A DNA stretch of 11,550 nt. Origin: CAZLCK01 sp964558235. GTDB taxonomy: Bacteria; Actinomycetota; Coriobacteriia; Coriobacteriales; CADBOM01. Below are positions 6,324 to 11,550 of this stretch, in pieces. The position numbers and the translations under genes are program-made. Location of the stretch: positions 1 through 11,550 of the forward strand of contig CAZLCK010000045.1 of NCBI GenBank assembly GCA_964558235.1, written 5' to 3'. The notes below the pieces were generated by a model. That model saw only the letters and a list, made by a program, of their open reading frames with translations. It did not search any database and was not told the DNA's origin. How positions within the stretch are numbered: the stretch's first letter is position 1; each line of letters starts with the position of its first letter.

Positions 6324-7256
6324 TTAAGATTTCAAATCTTTTTCCTCAATACTATTTGCAAGCGCTTCAATGCGTCTAATTCTATGATAAACAGCCGATT
6401 TTGAAAGAGGAGGATCAGCTAATTCTCCAAGTTCTCTCAAAGAAACATCTGGATGTGCAAGTCTTAAAAGCGCTAAGTCTCTAAGCGCTGGAGGAAGCGA
6501 ATCGAGTCCTCGCTTATCGATTAGTCTCTGAATTGCTTTTACCTGTTCCATTGCAGCATCTATGCTTTTGACCTGATTGGCTATCTCTGCATTTAGCCTG
6601 CGATTCACATCATTTCTTACCGACTTTGTAACGCGCACATTCTCCATTGCGAGCATTCCTCTATGTGCGCCGGTGATTGCCAAAAAGTCTGCTATGGGAT
6701 TTGCACCTTTTAGATAGATTATGTAAGAACCTCGCCTTGAAGAGACCTTGGCCGCTATATCAAAATCGGATAGTAAATCCACAAGCCCACGCGCTAGCTC
6801 ATCATGATCGGTTGTGAGCTCAAAATGAAAATCACCACGTGGATCGGCTATAAAACCTCCACCCAAAAATGCACCTCTTAGATAAGCTGCTTCACAGCAT
6901 TGTTTGGTTAATATCTCATGAGGAACCCCAAACTCAAGGCCCTTTTCCGAGATAATCCCAAGTTCATACAGCGCATCTTCAAGCCCAATTTGAGCAGGCA
7001 CGGTAATCAGATAGTTATAAGACTTATGCAGTACGCTTCGCCTAGTCGTAATCTCAGTTTTTAAAGAGAAAACATCGTGAATGAGACCGACGATGCGTCT
7101 TGCAACCGAAGCAGTTTCGGTAGTGAGTTCTAGGCGATAATTTGCCGAAAGGCGACCTTCGATTCGCACAAGAGCCGAAAGTTCAGACATTCTACATCCA
7201 TCACACGTACACTCTACGCGCGAAAGCTCATCTCTTATTTCTCCTGCGAACGACAA
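6324..7256 (-). CDS. whiA: WhiA-family DNA-binding regulator
   Basis: WhiA is a DNA-binding protein needed for sporulation septation in Streptomyces and linked to cell division and chromosome segregation in Bacillus; it acts in the nucleoid. The 310-residue product has the family layout: N-terminal MSFAGEIRDELSRV, a degenerate LAGLIDADG homing-endonuclease-like domain (about 20-210, with the characteristic RGAFLGGGFIADP at 127-139 and no sign of nuclease activity expected), and a C-terminal helix-turn-helix (about 220-305, SLRELGELADPPLSKSAVYHR). The TTG start at 7256 overlaps the end of yvcK by 22 bp and is preceded by AGGGGGTG, so translation is probably coupled. No sporulation is implied in a coriobacterium. 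The conserved partner set rapZ-yvcK-whiA supports the call. Confidence 0.95.
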   Translation of the reverse strand: MSFAGEIRDELSRVECTCDGCRMSELSALVRIEGRLSANYRLELTTETASVARRIVGLIHDVFSLKTEITTRRSVLHKSYNYLITVPAQIGLEDALYELGIISEKGLEFGVPHEILTKQCCEAAYLRGAFLGGGFIADPRGDFHFELTTDHDELARGLVDLLSDFDIAAKVSSRRGSYIIYLKGANPIADFLAITGAHRGMLAMENVRVTKSVRNDVNRRLNAEIANQVKSIDAAMEQVKAIQRLIDKRGLDSLPPALRDLALLRLAHPDVSLRELGELADPPLSKSAVYHRIRRIEALANSIEEKDLKS

Positions 7257-8347
7257 AGGTTTAACACCCCCTTGAAAACCTCGCCTAGAGCACGCGGGCT
7301 ATGCCAGGTCGGAAAGACCGAATCAACCATCTGCCTTTCGATCAAAATTGGCACCTGAGCTTTGATGTTGGAACGAATATTATCATCTAGCGAGACCGAT
7401 CTCACAACACTATTATGAATATTCGAAGAATTCTGCGTAGATTCCTCATAGATAGACGATATAGTTTCGTGTTCCTTGACAGAGCCATCACCGTTATCGT
7501 CACCAGTTGAGCTCACACAGACTACATCTAAAATCCCCTGCATACCATGATCTAAAAGCGCCTGGACATGTTCAGAGCAATCCAGTCCCCATGTCTCGCC
7601 CTGCATATCTGCAAGAGAACACAAAAAAAGCGTTCTAGCACCACTTTGTTTGATAGCATCTACCACACCAGGCACCAATAGGTTTGGAATGATCGAGGTA
7701 AAAAGTGAGCCTGGTCCTAAAACTATCATGTCTGCTTCGCAAATTGCGCGCAAAGCTGGCTCGTAAGCAGCTGGATCGGATGGATTAAGCCACACCTTTT
7801 CGATAGCTGTATCGCTATGCGCAATTGAGGACTGCCCATGTATCTCGCGACCATCACGTGTCACTCCTTCAAGCGTTATAGAGTCGAGCGTTGAAGGATA
7901 GACATGCCCTAGAGCCAAAAGTATTCTCTCGCAAATATCAATAGCCTCAATAAACGAGGAGACATCGGCCAAAGCGGTGATCATCAAATTGCCGAGTGTG
8001 TGATTATATGCGTAATCAAAGCGATACCTAAACGCTTTAACGATTGGATTTGTAGAGTCTTGAGCCATAGCTGTGATACATTTACGAATATCCCCGGGAG
8101 GAATAGCATCGGCTCTCTCCCGTATAAGCCCTGTGGAGCCACCATCGTCTGTCATGGCAACCACAGCCGAGGTTTTAACTCCCATGGCCAAAAGAGTCTT
8201 AATCGAAACAGGCGCACCAGTGCCCCCGCCTACAACAACCGCCTTATAGTCTTTATAAGGAGATTCGGCTGCAGCATGCAAATTATCATGCAAATTCCAA
8301 CCAGAATTTGTAGTTGGAAGCATTGAAACCGGTGACTCTAGCTCCAT
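7235..8347 (-). CDS. YvcK/CofD-like gluconeogenesis factor
   Basis: The family (YvcK in Bacillus, CuvA in Mycobacterium) has a 2-phospho-L-lactate-transferase-like Rossmann fold. It binds UDP-sugars such as UDP-GlcNAc and is needed for cell shape and growth on gluconeogenic carbon; it is cytoplasmic or shape-localised. Motifs are VVGGGTGAP (38-46), MTDDGGSTG (65-73), PPGDIRKC (83-90), TLGNLMI (117-123), and VLGPGSLFTSIIPNLLVPG (209-227). The 370 residues are longer than the usual ~320. The excess is a 34-residue N-terminal extension and a polar Asp/Ser/Asn-rich stretch (about 279-325). The ATG at 8347 overlaps the rapZ stop by one base (TAATG), with GAGG 7 nt upstream, and the 3' end overlaps whiA. 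Tight coupling with rapZ and whiA is the conserved arrangement. Confidence 0.93.
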   Translation of the reverse strand: MELESPVSMLPTTNSGWNLHDNLHAAAESPYKDYKAVVVGGGTGAPVSIKTLLAMGVKTSAVVAMTDDGGSTGLIRERADAIPPGDIRKCITAMAQDSTNPIVKAFRYRFDYAYNHTLGNLMITALADVSSFIEAIDICERILLALGHVYPSTLDSITLEGVTRDGREIHGQSSIAHSDTAIEKVWLNPSDPAAYEPALRAICEADMIVLGPGSLFTSIIPNLLVPGVVDAIKQSGARTLFLCSLADMQGETWGLDCSEHVQALLDHGMQGILDVVCVSSTGDDNGDGSVKEHETISSIYEESTQNSSNIHNSVVRSVSLDDNIRSNIKAQVPILIERQMVDSVFPTWHSPRALGEVFKGVLNLCRSQEK

Positions 8348-9267
8348 TAATTTACCTCAGCAAGAGCAATATCTCGATGTGTGATAGTAACAAAGAAACC
8401 CTTTTCTTTGAGATATTGGTAGGTCTGCTGAGCAATCGTTACGCTTCGATGTTGCCCACCAGTGCATCCTAGCCCAATCGAGACATATTTTTTGCCCTCT
8501 TCAACATACCCGGGCATAACAACGTCTAATAGTGCAAACCACTTCTCTAAGAAGTTTTGTGTTTGCTCAAATCCTAAAACATAGTCACGCACCTTTTCAT
8601 CTGTACCAAGTAGCGACCTTAACTCAGGGATGTAATAGGGATTTGGCAAAAAACGAACGTCGACTAAGAGATCTGCATCCATAGGCATTCCGTGCTTAAA
8701 GCCAAATGAAAAGACAGAAACTCTTAATACGTCCTCCTCTTCATCGGAGGAAAATAGTGCTCTGATTTGTTTACGAAGCTCTTGTGGCTTCATCTCCCCT
8801 GTGTCGATCACGTAATTTGCGATCTCTTGAGCCTCTTTTAAAAGCTCGCGCTCTTTTTCGATGCCGGCGACAATCGTCATTGCACCATCGCAAAGTGGAT
8901 GGCGACGCCTCGTAGCTTTAAACCTTGAAAGCAGTGCTTTTGTATCTGCATCCAAAAACAAAATCACATAGGTAAGACCTGCCGCAGAGATCTTTTTTAA
9001 CTCCTCGATTAACTCAGGGAAAAATTCGCGTGCTCTAAGATCACAGACAACTGCAAGCTTACGCTGAACACCATCTGGCCTTCCGGCAAGCGATACTAGA
9101 TTGATCAAAAGTGATGGTGGCAGATTATCTATGCAAAAGTAACCAAGATCTTCAAAAGTATGCATAGCCTCAGTTCTGCCTGCACCAGACATTCCTGTGA
9201 TAACGACAAGATCTGGATCATTTGAATTTGGTTGAGTTGTCAATTGGGCTTCAAGTTGATTGTCCAT
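8347..9267 (-). CDS. rapZ: RapZ/YvcJ-family nucleotide-binding protein (RNase adapter family)
   Basis: RapZ in E. coli guides RNase E to the GlmZ small RNA and so controls glucosamine-6-phosphate synthase. The Gram-positive relative YvcJ binds and hydrolyses nucleotides and affects competence. This 306-residue protein has an N-terminal P-loop domain with GMSGAGRT (25-32), CIDNLPP (45-51) and Walker-B-like VILFLDAD (101-108). The C-terminal domain has FSFGFKHGMP (186-195), VDVRFLPNPYY (202-212) and GLGCTGGQHRSV (265-276). The Walker A lysine is replaced by Arg, a variant I associate with actinobacterial members. The ATG at 9267 has AAAGGG 5 nt upstream. It follows nrdR by 52 bp and is coupled to yvcK by TAATG. 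The RNA-adapter role in this organism is unproven. Confidence 0.94.
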   Translation of the reverse strand: MDNQLEAQLTTQPNSNDPDLVVITGMSGAGRTEAMHTFEDLGYFCIDNLPPSLLINLVSLAGRPDGVQRKLAVVCDLRAREFFPELIEELKKISAAGLTYVILFLDADTKALLSRFKATRRRHPLCDGAMTIVAGIEKERELLKEAQEIANYVIDTGEMKPQELRKQIRALFSSDEEEDVLRVSVFSFGFKHGMPMDADLLVDVRFLPNPYYIPELRSLLGTDEKVRDYVLGFEQTQNFLEKWFALLDVVMPGYVEEGKKYVSIGLGCTGGQHRSVTIAQQTYQYLKEKGFFVTITHRDIALAEVN

Positions 9268-9319
9268 TGCATCCCTTTTAAATCTAAAGCATCAGATATC
9301 TAAAGGCACAAAACCTATC

Positions 9320-9766
9320 TTAATTCATACCTTTAATAGCGTCGGCAAATTCATCAATCGACTTAAAATCTCTATAAACAGAGGCAAAACGGATATAAGC
9401 AAGTTCGTCGATGTCGCGCAACTTACTCAACACCATATCGCCTAAAACTTTTGAAGATACCTCGTAGCGATTTTCGCTCCTGAGTTCATTTTCTATATCA
9501 AAAATGAGTTTTCTTAGAGAGGATAACGAAACGTTTCTCTTAGCAGTTGCCGTTAAAAGCCCGCGCAATAGTTTGTTTGCATCAAAGGGTTCAGAGCTGT
9601 GATCTTTCTTTTCAACGATAATCTGTCTTTGACTTATACGCTCATAAGTTGTAAAACGGTATCCGCATTCAGAGCATTCTCTACGTCGTCTTACAGCCTC
9701 GTTCTCCTCTACCATTCTTGAATCTACGACTTTTGTATCTAGATGCTCACACGCTGGGCACTTCAT
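9320..9766 (-). CDS. nrdR: Transcriptional repressor NrdR
   Basis: NrdR senses ATP/dATP and represses ribonucleotide reductase operons. The 148-residue product has the usual length and two domains. The first is an N-terminal zinc ribbon with C3, C6, C31 and C34 (MKCPAC ... CSECG), followed by the conserved RRRREC and YRFTTYER. The second is an ATP-cone (about 49-139; VEKKDHSSEPFDANKLLRG, then RFASVYRDF). The ATG at 9766 has GGAGA 9 nt upstream. It is the first gene of the minus-strand run. I could not find a convincing pair of NrdR boxes in its own upstream region, so autoregulation is not supported. Confidence 0.97.
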   Translation of the reverse strand: MKCPACEHLDTKVVDSRMVEENEAVRRRRECSECGYRFTTYERISQRQIIVEKKDHSSEPFDANKLLRGLLTATAKRNVSLSSLRKLIFDIENELRSENRYEVSSKVLGDMVLSKLRDIDELAYIRFASVYRDFKSIDEFADAIKGMN

Positions 9767-9814
9767 AAATTTATTTCTCCAAAAAAAACAAACTCTTAGA
9801 TGCTATTTGTAGTC

Positions 9815-9870
9815 AGCCCAAAAAGTTTAGAAGCAGACAAAACACACCTAAAAATGGGCTTATCAACCCA
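9815..9870 (-). promoter_or_regulatory. Possible alternative-pairing leader of nrdR
   Basis: Within the presumed nrdR 5' leader the minus-strand AGCCCA (9860-9855) can pair with TGGGCT (9820-9815) or, through its GCCCA end, with the TGGG just upstream (9870-9867). The two pairings exclude each other. The first small hairpin is followed by ATTTTTA. The stems are short (6 and 4 bp), so this is a weak candidate for attenuation. Confidence 0.25.
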
Positions 9871-9874
9871 ATAG

Positions 9875-9903
9875 ATTATAACAAATTAAGGATCTTAATA
9901 ACT
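9875..9903 (-). promoter_or_regulatory. Probable promoter for the nrdR-rapZ-yvcK-whiA-gap run
   Basis: A perfect -10 TATAAT lies at 9880-9875 on the minus strand, about 110 bp before the nrdR start. The -35 area is only weakly matched (AGTTAT at 17 bp spacing). A leader of about 100 nt would result. Confidence 0.5.
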
Positions 9904-10192
9904 CAGATGCCTACCTTAGCTACAGCAATGCTTTTACTCTATACGCCAGCCTCTATAAGCTCGAAACTCTCTGTGCTCACCGCTTTCTGTACTCACCGCA
10001 ACACTAACTACCCCTTGCAGACACATGGCCATCTCCTCGTCTTAAGATGTCCAAGTCTTTGTCCGTCTCCCTAACTGCACCCTTGCAGCCTCTTAAGCCT
10101 TCAATCATCTACAAATGGTAATGTCGACAGATATGCTAGACTGCAAAGTTACTAACTAACTTCCGTCTAGAGAGCATTTCGGAGGTAGGGAC
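9904..10192. other. Divergent intergenic region between nrdR and the LURP-one-like gene
   Basis: No gene or RNA is recognised here; all frames are broken. Visible items are two 14-bp direct repeats of TCTGTRCTCACCGC (9970-9983 and 9986-9999), CCTTGCAG twice (10013-10020, 10081-10088), and a 6-bp inverted repeat CTAGAC/GTCTAG (10136-10141 with 10165-10170). The inverted repeat sits just before the ribosome binding site of the plus-strand gene. A TCGACA at 10124-10129 could be a -35, but no good -10 lies at the right distance. Confidence 0.4.
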
Positions 10193-10864
10193 TTGAAATA
10201 TAACAAGGTCTATATTCCCCAAAACGCGCTATCCAATCACGAGGACTTTGATACATGGTACGCTGACGGCGAAGTCTTTCTTAGATTTCAAAGCAAGCAG
10301 GGATGGAAAACAGAGAAAGATCGCGTCCAAATTATCGGAAGATTAGGTGGACAAGTGGGGCTTATCAAGCCCGACAACAGAGCACTGACCTACCAGATTC
10401 AATATGAGAGGTATGAGTATACCCTTCACACCTACGTAATAGGGCACCACTACTATATAGAGGGGATGGTGTGGGATCTATATGGTAGCTATTCTGAACC
10501 ACCCTTTGATATCGTTGAGGAGACACTTACAAGCTTTAATCACAAGTCTGTACACGTGAAACTCGTGCAATTCAAAAATAAGGGGATGTGCTATGAGGTG
10601 CATGTTCCTAAACTTGAAAAACTAAGAATTGCAGTTGCGTGTGTCGTAGCTATCGGACTCAAAGAGGAGTGGAAAGGGCTTAGCGAAGGTGAGGATCGCG
10701 AGATAGGAACGGTTCTTCAAAAGCTAAAGGGACGTATATTTGAAAATAAAGGCTTTTCATACGAAGAGATACAGCAAATGATTAACTCCGATGATCCACG
10801 CGTCAAAATCATAAAACCTACAGGTCGCCCAATAGATTACAAGAAGAACCGTCGCAAAAAATGA
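10193..10864 (+). CDS. LURP-one / tubby-like beta-barrel domain protein (putative)
   Basis: This 223-residue protein has no signal peptide or membrane segment and should be cytoplasmic. The start is TTG, with a strong GGAGG 7 nt upstream (10181-10185). The middle resembles the LURP-one-related (DUF567, tubby C-terminal-like) fold. Its features are a beta-rich series with many aromatic residues (TYQIQYERYEYTLHTYVI, 66-83), a YYIEGMVWDLYG segment (87-98) matching the family's 'YeIeG..W.v.G' pattern, further strands to about 138, and a hydrophobic central helix (LRIAVACVVAIGL, 144-156). After it come about 65 extra residues, mostly helical and charged, ending in the basic tail KKNRRKK. The family is related to phospholipid scramblases, but the bacterial role is unknown. 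No partner gene is adjacent; it converges on an MFS gene. The family call is from pattern memory and is moderate. Confidence 0.55.
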   Translation: MKYNKVYIPQNALSNHEDFDTWYADGEVFLRFQSKQGWKTEKDRVQIIGRLGGQVGLIKPDNRALTYQIQYERYEYTLHTYVIGHHYYIEGMVWDLYGSYSEPPFDIVEETLTSFNHKSVHVKLVQFKNKGMCYEVHVPKLEKLRIAVACVVAIGLKEEWKGLSEGEDREIGTVLQKLKGRIFENKGFSYEEIQQMINSDDPRVKIIKPTGRPIDYKKNRRKK

Positions 10865-10910
10865 TAGTTCTACCGCATTTTAGTCAACTTTTTAGTCTTC
10901 TAAACGAATG

Positions 10911-11550
10911 CTACGATATCCCAGCTGCTTTCTCCTTCGCAAGACCTCTTATTCCAAACACAAAGAAATAGATGAACGGCAGAACCATCGAAGCAAGCAT
11001 AATCGGTAACGCTATATCTGTACTGGAGAAGTTCGGAATCACTAAAGGACAGACTATACAGCCGATGAAGTTTATCAATATCACCACTATCATCACAAAG
11101 AATGGCACATTGCCATCTATCTCCGACAATGGATTTGTCTCTGAAGCGCGTTGAAGTTCATCCATTGTCTTACCTTCAGTGTTTTTCACAAAAAGCAAAG
11201 TGCATACTAGTCCCAGCACAAACGGGATCAGTAGCACCAGAACAACCATAGACCAATTGTTAGACATGACACCGTTTACGTCATGCTGGAATATCGCCAA
11301 TCCTGCTGCAGCACCAAGCACTATCGAAGAGCCAGATCCGCCGAATCTAGCGAAGGCCTGACACCATGATGTTCCTGTGTTGCGCAGAGCTGTTGGGTAA
11401 GCTTCTGGCATGATAGGTTGCACAGCGGTAATAGCGTAGTTGAGACAGAATCCAAAGAGCAGCATCAACATTACGCACGGTATGAAATTGCCAGCTGCAC
11501 CACCAGCTAACATCGCACCATTTACGGGTTCAGAGCCTGGGAACATTGGT
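10911..11550 (-). CDS. MFS transporter, C-terminal part, with two extra membrane segments
   Basis: The gene runs off the right edge; only the last 212 codons or so are present. The fragment shows the second-half signature of the major facilitator superfamily. One membrane helix (about residues 21-42 of the visible part) is followed by MPEAYPTALRNTG (46-58), the typical E-x-x-PT-x-x-R motif, then by another glycine-rich helix (70-87) and one at 99-120. NTEGKTMDEL (122-131) is the motif usually found right after the last helix of sugar- and organic-acid-type porters. Here two further hydrophobic helices follow (147-170 and 179-200) before a short KEKAAGIS tail. This is more than the standard 12-helix plan would give. 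The substrate cannot be told. It converges with the plus-strand gene; the 46-bp gap has no clear terminator, only an imperfect GCATT/AATGC hairpin. Confidence 0.85.
   Translation of the reverse strand, partial: PMFPGSEPVNGAMLAGGAAGNFIPCVMLMLLFGFCLNYAITAVQPIMPEAYPTALRNTGTSWCQAFARFGGSGSSIVLGAAAGLAIFQHDVNGVMSNNWSMVVLVLLIPFVLGLVCTLLFVKNTEGKTMDELQRASETNPLSEIDGNVPFFVMIVVILINFIGCIVCPLVIPNFSSTDIALPIMLASMVLPFIYFFVFGIRGLAKEKAAGIS

Noticed and set aside
6324..7256. Homing endonuclease in whiA
   Set aside because: The LAGLIDADG-like fold is a normal, catalytically inactive part of WhiA; the gene is not interrupted and the operon is intact.
8000..8326. 108-codon plus-strand open frame opposite yvcK
   Set aside because: Antisense shadow without ribosome binding site or motif; yvcK on the other strand is well supported.
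9904..10192. Degraded gene or mobile element remnant
   Set aside because: No extended frame, terminal inverted repeats, or target-site duplications; only short repeats are present.
10865..10910. Bidirectional terminator between the convergent genes
   Set aside because: The GCATT/AATGC stem needs a three-base bulge to extend and lacks a T-run on the outgoing side, so it is not called.

Overview
The window looks like chromosomal DNA of an actinobacterium with modest GC content. The best guess is a member of the Coriobacteriia (Atopobium / Fannyhessea / Olsenella type). The evidence is the gene order rapZ - yvcK - whiA - gap - pgk - tpiA - (gpmI) - secG, which is typical of Actinobacteria and shared in part with Firmicutes. 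WhiA and the Arg-type Walker A of RapZ also fit, and so does the AT-leaning codon use, which is unlike Streptomyces or Mycobacterium. The genus is an inference; no 16S or other decisive marker is present.

Layout. At the left edge (1-194, minus) is the 5' end of a secreted protein gene with a clear signal peptide. It is preceded by a well-preserved cobalamin riboswitch (213-371, minus). Next come a rho-independent terminator (about 505-540) and tRNA-Leu(GAG) (550-639, minus), which closes a long minus-strand run. In transcription order this run is nrdR (9766-9320), rapZ (9267-8347), yvcK (8347-7235), whiA (7256-6324), gap (6264-5257), pgk (4979-3789), tpiA (3747-2950), gpmI (2772-1210), secG (938-699) and tRNA-Leu. 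On the right, past a 426-bp divergent intergenic region, a plus-strand gene (10193-10864) encodes a LURP-one/tubby-like protein. It converges on the 3' part of an MFS transporter gene (minus) that runs off the window.

How the genes work together. Gap, Pgk, TpiA and GpmI are four of the lower-glycolysis enzymes and catalyse the interconversions from triose phosphates to 2-phosphoglycerate. The upstream block (NrdR, RapZ, YvcK, WhiA) is a regulatory set: a ribonucleotide reductase repressor, a nucleotide-binding RNA/metabolism adaptor, a gluconeogenesis/cell-wall factor binding a nucleotide sugar, and a DNA-binding cell-division regulator. rapZ/yvcK/whiA are translationally coupled by overlaps. 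The gap-pgk junction holds a terminator-like hairpin and a seven-unit 11-bp tandem repeat, so transcript levels may step down or restart there. A 7-bp hairpin separates whiA from gap.

Nothing in the window is an obvious new defence, mobile or biosynthetic system. The observations most worth following are the B12-controlled secreted protein, the NADP-like cofactor residues of the GAPDH, the 11-bp repeat array, the orphan LURP-one-like protein, and the two extra membrane segments on the MFS transporter.
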